64,000 nt of DNA from Rhodococcus qingshengii. Lineage in GTDB: Bacteria > Actinomycetota > Actinomycetes > Mycobacteriales > Mycobacteriaceae. Location of the stretch: the NCBI RefSeq assembly GCF_021025955.1, contig NZ_JAJNCL010000001.1:124001-188000 (forward strand). Reading direction: 5' to 3'. How positions within the stretch are numbered: position 1 is the stretch's first letter; every line of letters begins with the position of its first letter. Shown here piece by piece: positions 38,270 through 49,900 of this stretch. Below the pieces are notes generated by a model. The model was not told the DNA's origin. It was given only the letters and a program-made list of their open reading frames with translations, and ran no database searches. Made by a program: the position numbers and the translations under genes.

Positions 38270-39093
38270 CGTGGACCCCGCCGGGGCCGGCGTGGTTGTT
38301 CTGCCCGGCGGATCGTCCCGAGCGCTACGCGAAGGCCGCGGCCGTTGCCGACGTCGTGATCCTCGATCTCGAAGACGGTGTGGCTCCGGCAGACAAGGAA
38401 GCTGCGCGTGCGGCCCTGATCGACACTCCTCTCGATCCGGACCGGACGGTCGTGCGCGTCAATCCGGTCGGTACTCGTGATCATGAACTCGATCTGGTCG
38501 CGTTGGACGGCACACACTATTCACGTCTGATGCTGTCCAAGTGCGAATCGGCGGAGGACGTTCTCTCGCTCGCGCCGGCCGACGTGGTTGCACTTGTCGA
38601 ATCCCCGCGCGGAGCCCTTGCCGTGGCGGACATCGCGCTTGCCGCGAACGCCATCGGTGTCATGTGGGGTGCCGAGGATCTTGTTGCCGGCCTCGGCGGT
38701 AACTCGAGCAGACACCCGAACGGTTCTTACCGCGACGTTGCCAAACACGTCCGATCGACGTCTCTCCTGGCGGCGAAGAGCTACGGAAGGTTGGCAGTCG
38801 ATTCCGTGTACCTCGACATCAAGGACCTCGTCGGCCTGGGCGTCGAGTCCGCTGACGCCGTCGCTGTCGGCTTCGACGTGAAGGTTGCGATCCACCCGAG
38901 CCAGGTCGAGGTCATTCGCGGAGCCTTCGCACCTTCGGAAAAAGAGATCGACTGGGCCACACGAGTGCTTGCCGCGGTGTCTACTGAACGTGGCGTGTTC
39001 GCGTTCGAGGGCAAGATGGTCGACGCTCCCGTTCTCCGTCACGCCGAGAAGCTTCTTCACCGTGCCGGAATTTTTCATCAGAAGGAGAACTAA
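38266..39093 (+). CDS. CitE-like CoA-ester lyase (HMG-CoA lyase candidate)
   Basis: A 275-residue HpcH/HpaI-CitE family TIM barrel. Visible are FCPADRPERYAKAAAVADVVILDLEDGVAPADKE near the N terminus, the conserved Arg in VVRVNPVGT, the metal-binding Glu in ALVESPRGALAV, and the WGAEDLVAGLGG loop carrying the second acidic ligand. The M. tuberculosis protein in the same operon position (Rv2498c) has been shown to cleave (S)-HMG-CoA. The same role would yield acetyl-CoA and acetoacetate here, feeding the CoA-transferase genes that follow. Confidence 0.88.
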   Translation: MTWTPPGPAWLFCPADRPERYAKAAAVADVVILDLEDGVAPADKEAARAALIDTPLDPDRTVVRVNPVGTRDHELDLVALDGTHYSRLMLSKCESAEDVLSLAPADVVALVESPRGALAVADIALAANAIGVMWGAEDLVAGLGGNSSRHPNGSYRDVAKHVRSTSLLAAKSYGRLAVDSVYLDIKDLVGLGVESADAVAVGFDVKVAIHPSQVEVIRGAFAPSEKEIDWATRVLAAVSTERGVFAFEGKMVDAPVLRHAEKLLHRAGIFHQKEN

Positions 39094-39096
39094 CGG

Positions 39097-39852
39097 ATGA
39101 GCAAAGTCGTGAATACGGCAGCTGAGGCAGTTGCCGACATCGCGAGCGGATCCAGGCTCGCAGTGGGCGGCTTCGGGCTGTGCGGTATTCCCGATGCGCT
39201 GATCGCGGCGATCGCCGACGGCGACGCGACCGACCTCGAGGTGTTCTCCAACAACTGCGGTGTCGACGACTACGGTCTCGGCATTCTGCTCGGCGCGCAC
39301 CGGATCGCCAGGGTGACGGCGTCGTACGTGGGGGAGAACAAGGAGTTCGCCCGCCAGTATCTCGCTGGTGAGCTCGAAGTGGAGTTGACGCCGCAGGGGA
39401 CGCTGGCCGAGCGGCTGCGAGCAGGCGGTACCGGCATTCCGGCGTTCTACACGCCTGCCGGCGTCGGCACACCGATCGCCGAGGGCGGCTTGCCGTGGCG
39501 ATACAACCCGGACGGTTCGATCGCCGTGGCGTCGCCACCGAAGGCGACGGCGGTGTTCGGTGGCCGCACGTATGTATTGGAAGAGGCGATCACCGCTGAC
39601 TTCGCGCTCGTGCACGCGGACTACGGCGACACCGAAGGCAATCTCGTCTTCAACAAGACTGCGATGAACTTCAACCCGCTTGCCGCCATGGCGGGGCGGA
39701 TCACCATCGCGCAGGTGGAGAACCTCGTAGAGCCGGGCGACATTGACCCTGCGCACGTTCACCTTCCCGGAGTGTTCGTCGCGCGCGTCGTGCATACGGG
39801 CCCACAGGAGAAGCGGATCGAGAAGCGGACCGTCTCGGGAGGTACCAAGTGA
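39097..39852 (+). CDS. scoA: 3-oxoacid CoA-transferase subunit A
   Basis: A 251-residue CoA-transferase alpha chain. It has [22 protein letters not shown] near residue 20, [21 protein letters not shown] near 52, and [15 protein letters not shown] near 110. With ScoB it transfers CoA from succinyl-CoA to acetoacetate, the end product of the leucine route. It follows citE by 3 nt and overlaps scoB by 4 nt. Confidence 0.92.
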   Translation: MSKVVNTAAEAVADIASGSRLAVGGFGLCGIPDALIAAIADGDATDLEVFSNNCGVDDYGLGILLGAHRIARVTASYVGENKEFARQYLAGELEVELTPQGTLAERLRAGGTGIPAFYTPAGVGTPIAEGGLPWRYNPDGSIAVASPPKATAVFGGRTYVLEEAITADFALVHADYGDTEGNLVFNKTAMNFNPLAAMAGRITIAQVENLVEPGDIDPAHVHLPGVFVARVVHTGPQEKRIEKRTVSGGTK

Positions 39853-40499
39853 GCAGCGCAGAGGAAACTCGTATCGGTTGGACTCGCCACGAGATGGCCG
39901 CTCGCGCTGCTGCCGAGATGCGGCCAGGTGAGTACGTCAATCTCGGTATCGGCCTGCCGACGCTGATCCCCAGTTACCTGCCCGAGGGCGTCAAGGTGGT
40001 CCTCCACAGCGAGAACGGCATCCTCGGTACCGGACCGTATCCGACCGATGATCAGGTCGATGCCGACCTCATCAACGCCGGTAAAGAAACCGTCACCGTC
40101 AATCCAGGTGCCGCGTTCTTCGACTCGGCTCTCTCGTTCGGCATGATCCGCGGTGGTCACATCGACACCGCGGTGCTCGGCGGGATGCAGGTGTCGAAGA
40201 CCGGTGACCTTGCCAACTGGATGGTGCCAGGCAAAATGGTGAAGGGTATGGGCGGGGCGATGGACCTGGTCCACGGTGCCCGCCGCGTCATCGTCGTGAT
40301 GGAGCACACCGACCGCGACGGCAATCCCAAGATCGTCGAGGCGTGCACGCTGCCGCTTACCGGTCAGAGCGTCGTCAACCGGATCATCACCGACCTGGCA
40401 GTGCTGGACGTCACCGCGGACGGGCTGCAGCTTGTGGAGCTAGCTCGAGGTGTCACCAGCGATCACCTGCAGAGCGTGACTGGCGTCGCCTTGTCCTGA
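39849..40499 (+). CDS. scoB: 3-oxoacid CoA-transferase subunit B
   Basis: A 216-residue CoA-transferase beta chain. The catalytic Glu lies in [10 protein letters not shown] near residue 55. [23 protein letters not shown] and the [17 protein letters not shown] region are also typical. It starts at GTG within the scoA stop. It is the last gene of the operon and is followed 20 nt later by a strong hairpin. Confidence 0.93.
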   Translation: MSSAEETRIGWTRHEMAARAAAEMRPGEYVNLGIGLPTLIPSYLPEGVKVVLHSENGILGTGPYPTDDQVDADLINAGKETVTVNPGAAFFDSALSFGMIRGGHIDTAVLGGMQVSKTGDLANWMVPGKMVKGMGGAMDLVHGARRVIVVMEHTDRDGNPKIVEACTLPLTGQSVVNRIITDLAVLDVTADGLQLVELARGVTSDHLQSVTGVALS

Positions 40500-40519
40500 A
40501 GCTTCGTACCGTAAATCGA

Positions 40520-40550
40520 AGAACGCGCCGACCGCTGGTCGGCGCGTTCT
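40520..40550 (+). terminator. Hairpin terminator of the leucine operon
   Basis: A 14-bp perfect stem (AGAACGCGCCGACC with its complement), a 3-nt loop GCT, and a short T-containing tail (TTCGTC). Confidence 0.9.
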
Positions 40551-40958
40551 TTCGTCGGTCTGTCGGCGTGTACCGATATTCTCGATCAGCGACTGTCGAA
40601 TCTTGTTCGAGCTCAGGCACCCAGTACCTGGCGGCCCTGTAAATTGTCCGAGGTGACTGATGTGGATTGGGGTGTAGATCGTCGGTTGCAATTGATTGTC
40701 CCAGGGGGAGAGATGTCGCGCGCCGCGTCTGAACGGTGCGTTTCGGCAATGCGATCGGGGGGGGTAGATGAGCTGGGCGATTTGTAACGAATTGCAACGA
40801 AACCGTCGATACACCGGGGTATGGATTTCTCTTGTCACCTATGTATCGGAGACAATGGGTGGTTCTGGCTCGTCGAGGTTGGATGAGGTCGGTAGCTGCT
40901 GCGAATCGGACGTTCGGCTCGCACGGGTGCGCAATGGTGTGGAAGAGAGGCTGTGGGC
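40551..40958 (+). promoter_or_regulatory. Leader/promoter region of the NRPS gene
   Basis: About 410 nt with lower GC and no recognised gene. It includes an eight-G run at 40757-40764 and the inverted 9-mers GTTGCAATT (40685-40693) and AATTGCAAC (40790-40798). A 64-codon frame (40768-40962) ends over the NRPS start but lacks coding bias. The ribosome site AGAGAGG lies at 40944-40950. No promoter is confidently placed. Confidence 0.5.
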
Positions 40959-43900
40959 GTGAATTCGCTGGGTAACGGAGAACTGGGGAGCGGCAAGCCG
41001 GAGGTCGGCAGCTCGCCGGAAGACGTTCAGCGATCCGACGCATTCCCGCTTTCCGCGGCCCAGCTCGGTATGTGGTTCGCGCAGCATCTTGATCCTGCAG
41101 TTCCGGTCAACATCGCTCAGTACGTCGAACTCCGTGGTGCTCTGGAGCTTGACGCCCTTCGTCAGGCCTGCGCAGACGCCGGTCGCGAAATCGGGTCGGC
41201 CTTCGTCCGGATCTTCGAGATCGACGCCCAGCCGTACCAGATCATCGACCCCACACTCGATGATTCGGTTGGCTACGTCGACCTTCGTAGTGAAGACGAC
41301 TCACACGACGCGGCCATGCGGTGGATGCGAGCAGATCGCAGTCGGCCGATCGACATGCTCACGGACCGACTGATCTCTGCCACGATTCTGCGTCTCGGCG
41401 AGAACCGCTACTACTGGTACACGCGGGTCCACCACACAATTCTCGACGGCTTCGGTGCATCGACGTTCGTCACTCGTGTGGCGGAGCTGTACTCGGCGCG
41501 CGTGGAGGGTCGCGAACCGGAGCCGAGCGAGGCCTCCGATCTCTGGAACGTCTACGAGGTGGACAACAAGTACCGCCAGTCGAGTCGTTTCGAAACCGAT
41601 CGCAGGTACTGGGCCGACAAGATCGAGAATCTCGACGAGATCTCGAGCCTCGCGGGTCGCAGTGCCGCGCCGGCTCCCGTCAGTCGGATCGACAGCGCAG
41701 CGCTGTCCAACCACGTCGAGGCGCTGCTCGGGCGGTTCCTCGAACGCGTGGAGAAGACCACGGTTGCCGGAACGGTCGTCGCGGCTTTTGCGGCGTACCT
41801 CGCTCAGATGACCGGACGAGAGGACGTGTCGCTGAGTCTGCCCGTTTCCGGTCGAACGACAGCCGTGCTGCGCCGATCCGGTGGCATGGTCTCCAACGTC
41901 GTTCCGCTGCGACTGACCGTCACTGCAGAGACCACCGTCCAGGATCTTCTGGACGACGTCAGGAACGAAATGTCCGGCGCGTTGCGCCACCAGCGGTACC
42001 GACACGAGGACATGGTCCGCGGCGGTGACGGGCCGGGCCGGGGCGGATTCTTCGGTCCCTGGATCAACATCATGATGTTTTCCACTGAGTTGGCGTTCGG
42101 GCCCCTCGTCGGCGAGCTTCACATCCTGTCCACGGGTTTGATCGAAGACCTCGGTGTCAACCTTTACCAGAGCATCGGCGATACCCGCACGCACATCGAT
42201 TTCGAGTCGAATCCCAATCTGTACGCGCCCGCTGACGCCCAGCGAAATCACTCACGGTTCGTGGAGTTCCTCGAGAAGTTCGTCTCGGCCGAAACGAGCC
42301 GCAAAGTATGGGATCTCCCGGTCGCAACCGATGAGGAGCGGAACAAGGTCGCTTTGTGGAACCGCACCGGCTTCCAGGTTGCCTCGCAGACCATCATCGA
42401 AGCCTTCGAGCGTCAGGTTGCGCGGACTCCCAATGCCACCGCTGTGGTTTTCGAAGGCGACAGCCTGACGTACGCCGAATTCGACGCCCGCGCAAACGGT
42501 TTGGCCCGTCAGCTCATCGCCATGGGTGTTGGACCCGAATCGCTTGTCGGGCTGTCGATCCGCAGGTCTCTGGACTTGATGGTCGGTCTGTACGCGACCG
42601 CCAAGGCCGGCGGAGCCTGGGTGCCGGTAGATCCCGACCATCCAGCCGACCGCACCGCCTACATTCTCGAGTCGGCGCAGCCCACGTGTGTTGTGACCAC
42701 CGCGCGGGACGACGTGGATCTGCCCGAGGGCACACGGGTGATCGAAATCGACACTCTCGACTACGGACAGCTCGACAGCAGGCCGATCGCCAACGCAGAT
42801 CGTTTGTCTCCCTTGCATTTCTCGAACACTGCGTACGTGATTTACACCTCGGGATCGACCGGTCGCCCCAAGGGGGTCGCGGTCACTCACGCAGCGATCA
42901 ACAATCAGCTTCAGTGGATGAACACCGAGTACGAGCTTTCTGCGTCGGATATCTACCTGCAGAAGACCGCCACGACATTCGACGTGTCGCTGTGGGGATT
43001 CTTCATGCCGTTGCAGGTCGGCGCCACGCTCGTCGTCGCGACTCCGGACGGTCATCGGGACCCGATCTACGTCGCGAACAAGATCGCGGAGCTCGGCGTC
43101 ACGATCACCGACTTCGTGCCATCCATGCTCACGCTGTTCACGGCGAATGCACCTGCCGGATCTTGTGATTCGTTGCGTCACGTGTTCGTCATCGGCGAGA
43201 CGCTCCCGCCCGAGACGTCTTCGGCCTTCCGTGAACTCTGTGGAGCCGGATTGCACAACCTCTACGGTCCAACTGAAGCCGCGGTGTCGGTCACGTACTA
43301 CGAGGCCGTGCCCTCGGATATCACTTCTGTGCCGATCGGTATGCCGCAGTGGAACACTCAGGCGCACGTCCTGGACGGGCAACTTCGCCCGACACCCATC
43401 GGTCAGCCGGGTGAGCTCTACCTCGCCGGCGTCCAACTTGCGCGCGGGTACGTGGGTCGACCTGATCTGAGCTCGGATAGGTTCGTAGCCAATCCGTACG
43501 GCACAGCCGGCGAGCGCATGTACCGTACCGGCGACCTCGTCCGACGCCGTGAGGACGGAAACCTCGACTACATCGGGCGCACCGACTTTCAGGTGAAGTT
43601 CCGTGGGCAGCGCATCGAACTCGGCGAAATCGAGACCGTCCTACTGGCACACCCCGACGTTTCCCAGGCTGTCGTCTTGGTAACCGTCACACCGACCGGT
43701 GATCAATTGGTCGGCTACGTCGTGCCGGGCCCTGGCCGAAACATCGATGCTGCGGTGCTCAGTGAGTTCGCCGGTCGAAGCCTCCCGTCGTACATGGTTC
43801 CGGCCGCGTTGATGGTGCTCGATGCGTTGCCGCTCAACACGAGTGGCAAATTGGATCGTGCCGGGTTGCCCGAGCCGGTGTTCGCGAGTGCGAAGCAGTA

Positions 43901-46900
43901 CCGCGAGCCCCGCACCGAAATCGAGCGGGTTGTCGCTGACGTCTTTGCCGACGTTCTCGGTGTCGAGCGCGTCGGTATCGACGACGACTTCTTCGAACTC
44001 GGTGGAAACTCTCTGGTTGCAACACAGTTGGTGACCCGCGTGGGTTCCGCCTTGGGAGTGCAACTCGGCGTTCGAGAGCTTTTCGAGTCCACCACGGTCG
44101 CTACCTTGGCGGCCCGCGCCGAGTCGGTGGCGGGCAACGCCAGGCAGCTCACCCCGCTGGTCGCCAAGCCTCGTCCCGAGGTCGTCCCGCTCTCGCTTGC
44201 GCAGCAGCGCATGTGGTTCATCAACCGTCTCGATCCGTCGACGCCCGCATACAACCTTCCGTTCACGGTCCGGCTCACCGGTTCGGTGGACCCGTCCGCC
44301 CTGCATGCCGCGGTGATGGACCTTCTCGAGCGGCACGAGTCCTTGCGGACGATCTACCCTGATGTCGACGGAACTGCGCAACAGCTTGTTCTGCCGGTCG
44401 ACCGTGCAGCGGTGGAGTTCAACCCGGTCAAGATTCGGAATTCGCATCTCGACGCGGCCCTGTTCGACGTGGCGTCTCGCGGCTTCGACGTGACGCTCGA
44501 AATCCCGGTACGGGTTGCTCTCTTCGAGGTGTCTCCGACGGACTACGTCCTGGTGATGGTTCTCCACCACATCGCTGCAGACGGATTGTCGTTCCGCCCG
44601 CTCGCACGTGACCTTCTCGTCGCATACTCGGCGCGAAGTGAGAAGTCGGCGCCGGCGTGGACGCCCCTGCCGATTCAGTACGCCGATTACGCGCTGTGGC
44701 AGCGCGAAGCACTGGGATCCGATGAAGACCCGCGCTCGGAGTCATCTCGCCAGATCAACTTCTGGCGCCGGGCACTCGCCGATCTGCCGGATCAGTTGGA
44801 TCTGCCGACCGACCGACCTCGTCCTGCCATCGCGTCCAATCACGGTGCCAAACACCATTTTCAGATCAGCGAACGCACGACGCGCAAGTTGAACGAGTTG
44901 GCGCGCGCGAGAAGCGTCTCGCTGTTCATGGTGTTGCAGGCGGCATATGCAACGCTGCTGAGCCGGATCAGTGGTACCTCCGACATCGCGATCGGTGCCC
45001 CGATCGGTGGGCGAAACGATCAAGCACTCAACGACGTGATCGGTATGTTCGTGAACACCCTGGTGCTTCGCACCGAGGTCGATCCTGATGAATCGTTCGC
45101 CAATCTGATTCAGCGAGTTCGTGATTCGGGCTTGTCTGCGTACGCACATGCGGATGTTCCCTTCGAGCGTCTGGTAGAGGCTCTTAATCCGCCGCGGTCA
45201 CGCGCTCGTCACCCTCTGTTCCAGGTTGCGTTGACCGCGGAGATCAGTGGACGGCGCGAGCTCGAGTTCTCCGGCGTGAAGGCCGTGGCCGCAGAACTCG
45301 AGGTGCCCATCGCGAAGTTCGACATCGAGTTGATGGTGTCCGAAGGGCAAGAGGGCGCAACGGACTTCGAAGGCCTGGACGCGACGCTTACCTACGCGAC
45401 CGATCTCTTCGATGCTTCGACAATGGTGAAGTTCGCCGATCGCTTTATCCGGGTGCTGAATGCTGTCGTCGACGATCAAAACACCAAGGTCGGCGATATC
45501 GCCGTGTTCGGGAAAGACGAATCGGCAAGAGTGCTCGACTGGTCGGCGGGAACGCGCAGTAGCGCTCCACAGTTGTCGATCTTGTCGGCCTTCTACCGGG
45601 CAGCAGACGCTCAGCCGAACGCTCTCGCGGTGTCGGATGACGATCGAACACTGACCTACGAGGAATTGGACCAACGGTCCAGTCTCCTCGCCTTGGAATT
45701 GACAGCGACCGGTGTGTGTGCGGGCGACGTAGTGGCGTTGACCGTTCCCAGGTCGTGGCAATGGGTAATGGCGATGCTGGCTGCATGGAAGGTCGGAGCC
45801 GCGTACGCACCCATCGACCCGGCCTTCCCGCAGGAGCGCATCCAGTCGATTCTGGAAGACACCGATGCGGTGTGTGTCGTGACCGTCGACGCCATCGACC
45901 TCGACATCCCGGTACTCGTTGTGAAGTCTGACCTTCCACCGGAGGCCGGCGTTCAGCGGCATGACGACCCCTGGCTTATCGCGGGTGCGAAAGATCATCT
46001 CGGATATGTGATTTCGACGTCCGGCTCGACGGGACGTCCCAAACCGACGATGGTACCGATGCGAGGCATCGAGAACACTGTCGCGTGGTACCGGTCGGAG
46101 TTGCCCGAAGCCGGACCGATCCTCGTTGCGTCCTCACCGAGCTTCGACCTCACACAGAAGAACATATGGGCAGCGCTCGGTAGTGGAGTGCCGCTTCATT
46201 TGAGTGGAGATGGTTTCGATCCGCACGCAATTCTGGAAATCGTCGAAACAGCTGGCATCCGTGTCGCGAATATGTCGCCGAGCGCCTTCGTCGCACTTTC
46301 CGACGCGGATGCAGATGGGGTGCTCACGCAACTGGATGTAGCCTTTCTCGGCGGTGAGCCGATCCAACTCTCCAGGCTTTCGCATCTGATGCGGGCGGGA
46401 GTGCGAATCGTCAACAGCTACGGGCCCACTGAGGCTTCGGATGTTGTATCTGCACTGTCTGCGACATCCGAGCACCGCGACGGTGTGCCTATCGGTGCGC
46501 CAATTCCGAACATCGACTTGTTTGTACTCGATTCTCGTCTGCATCCGGTGCCGGCAGGACTGATCGGCGAGCTGTACGTTGCAGGTGTTGGTGTCGGGCG
46601 CGGCTACGGTGGTCGGTTCGACGTAACGGCAGAACGGTTCGTCGCAAATCCGTTCGGCGACCGTGGCTCCAGGATGTACCGCACAGGCGATCTCGTTCGG
46701 TGGAATGATCTGGGGCAGTTGGAGTATGTCGGGCGCAGCGACTTCCAGGTGAAACTGCGTGGGCTGCGTATCGAATTGGGTGAGATCGAAGCCGCGCTCG
46801 TGTCGCTCGAGTCGGTCGTGCAAGCCGTCGTCTTGATGCACAACGACGAACGACTCGGCGATCAACTGGTCGCGTACGTCGTCGCAGACGGTGACAGGTC

Positions 46901-49900
46901 CGTCAGTACCGAGGTGCTCACGACTGCCGTCTCGGAGAAGCTTCCCGAGTACATGATTCCGTCCGCGTTCATGATCGTGCAGGAAATCCCGCTCACCTCG
47001 AACGGTAAGTTGGATCGCCGCGCGCTTCCAGTTCCCACGTTCGAGGTCCGCGAATTCCGTGCGCCCACCACGCCGGTGGAAGAGATTGTCGCGCAGGTGA
47101 TTGCGGACGTTCTCGGTGTTGAACGAGTCGGGCTCGACGACGACTTCTTTGCACTCGGTGGCAACTCTCTGGTGGCCACCCAGGTCACCTCTCGATTGGG
47201 ACGGGCGCTCGACACCACGGTGCCGGTGCGGACGCTTTTCGACGTTTCCACGGTCGAGGCGCTCGCTGCACATATCGAGTCGCACGCGGGTAGCGGCGGG
47301 CAGAAGGCCCTCGTCGCGCAGACACGTCCAGCGGAAATTCCGCTGTCGTTGGCGCAGCAGCGCATGTGGTTCCTGAACCGTTTCGATACCGACTCCGCTG
47401 CTTACAACATCACTTTCGCACTGCACCTGACTGGCCATCTCGAGACGGCCGCGATGGAAACGGCGCTCGAGGACGTTTTGGCTCGGCACGAAGTTCTCCG
47501 AACCGTTTACCCCGACGGGGCTTCCGGACCGAAGCAGTCGATTCTGTCGCTTTCAGAGGCTTTCGTCGGATTGACCGTCGAAGCGGTCTCGGATTCGGAC
47601 GAGCTCGAGAGTCGAGTCGCTGCAATTGGATCCTCGGCGATCGACGTCACCGTCGACGTGCCGATCCGTGTCTGCCTGTTGACGGTCAGCGACACCGAGC
47701 ACACCCTCGCGATCGTTGTTCATCACATTGCCGCTGACGGTTGGTCGATGGCGCCACTGGCACGCGACGTCATGATTGCCTACTCGGCACGCAAGGACGG
47801 GATTGCGCCGGCGTGGCAGCCGTTGGCTGTTCAGTACGCCGACTATTCGTTGTGGCAGCGTGAGGTCCTGGGGTCCGAAGACGACCCGGAATCACTGATT
47901 TCGCAGCAGATCTCCTACTGGACCGAGACTCTGGCTGACCTACCGGATGTGATCGACCTTCCGTCGGACCGGCCTCGACCCGACGTGGCCTCGATGCGCG
48001 GCGATCGATTCGCGTTCGAGATCTCCGGGGATGTGCATCGTCGACTGGACGCGCTGGCACGTGAGAACAACGCAACGCTCTTCATGGCGCTGCACTCGGC
48101 GCTTGCCGTTCTGATAGCTCGACTGAGCGGGACGTCGGACATCGCCGTTGGCACTCCCGTTGCCGGTCGCGGCGACGAGGCGCTCGACGATCTCGTCGGC
48201 ATGTTCGTCAACACGCTTGTTCTGCGCACCGAGGTCGACCAGGCCCGGGCATTCACGGATCTGCTCGCCGCGGCGAGTGATTCGGCGCTCGGAGCCTTCG
48301 CTCACTCGGACGTACCCTTCGAGCGTTTGGTGGACGTCCTGGCTCCGGCCCGGTCGCAGGCACGACATCCGCTGTTCCAGGTTGTCCTGTCCTTGCAGAA
48401 TCTCGCGCAAACGGCATTGGAACTGCCGGGACTGGCGATCAAGGCCGCCGAAATCGACACCACCACTGCAAAGTTCGACCTCGAACTGGCGGTAACCGAG
48501 TCGATCGGCGAAGACGGGATCCAGCAAGGGCTCTCGGCCGAATTCACGTTTGCTGCAGATCTGTTCGAGGTTTCGACGGTCGAGGGATTTGCTCGCCGTC
48601 TGGTTCGTATCCTCGAGACTGTTGTGTCGGTTCCTTCGATTGTCGTCGGTGACATCGATATTCTCGATGCGGCCGAGCGGGGTGTGCTGGTCGATGTTCG
48701 TGGAGGCCAGTCGGTCTCGGGAACTCTGGTCGAGATCCTCACCGGAGCGGCCGCTTCGGATCCGTCGGCTGAGGCGATTCGCTTCGACGGCGAGTCGATC
48801 ACCTACCGCGAACTCGACGAGCGGTCGTCGCGACTCGCTCGTGTTCTGATTGCGAAGGGCGTCGGGCCGGAGGATCGGGTCGCGATCGCGATTCAGCGTT
48901 CGGCCGATTCGGTTCTCGCTCTGTGGGCCGTGGCGAAAACCGGTGCAGCATTCGTACCGGTCGACCCGACGTATCCGGTTGACCGTATCGCCCACATGAT
49001 CACCGATTCCGGTGCGGTGCTGGGTCTTGCGCTCAGTGCCGTCGAGGCGGGGTTGCCGTCGGCGTTGACGTGGGTTGTTCTCGACGACGAGAAGATAGTC
49101 GCGGCGTGTGCGGCAGAATCTTGCGCGCCGGTGAGCGATTCGGATCGACGCGGCGCGATCGACGAGCGGCAGCCTGCGTACGTCATCTACACCTCCGGCA
49201 CCACGGGTCTGCCCAAGGGCGTTGTGGTCACCAACGCCGGTGTGGCGAACTTCTGCGCCGAGCAGGTCGAGCGTTACTCGCTGACCACCGATGCTCGGAC
49301 GCTGCATTTTGCATCGCCGAGTTTCGACGCTTCGGTACTCGAGTTGCTGATGGCATTCGGAGCGGCGTCGACGATGGTGATTGCGCCGACGACGGTGTAC
49401 GGCGGCGCGGAATTGGCCGAGATCTTGCGGTCGGAGGGCGTGACGCATGCGTTTGTGACCCCTGCTGCTCTGGCATCGGTGGATCCGAGCGGACTTGACG
49501 CGTTGCGGGTGGTTGTCGTGGGTGGCGAAGCCAGTTCGCGGTCCCTCGTTGCCAGGTGGGCGGTGCCGCTTCCGGATGGCGGTGTGCGTGGGTTCTTCAA
49601 TGCGTACGGTCCGACGGAGTCGACGGTCGCGTCGAACATCAGCGATGCGCTGACCGCGTTTGATCGTATGAACATCGGCGGCCCGATTCGGGGTATGGCC
49701 GCGCGGATCCTGGACGGCCGCTTGCAGCCTGTTCCAGTTGGTGTCGCGGGTGAGTTGTACGTGTCGGGTATTCAGGTCGCTCGTGGATATCTGGGGCAGC
49801 CGGCATTGACGGCGGGTCGTTTTGTCGCAGACCCGTTCGGAGCGCCGGGTGAGCGGTTGTACCGCACGGGTGATGTGGTCCGGTGGCTCGACGGTGGCGC

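Noticed and set aside
40685..40798. Inverted 9-mers GTTGCAATT/AATTGCAAC as an NRPS operator
   Set aside because: They are about 96 nt apart and short enough to occur by chance; recorded only in the leader description.
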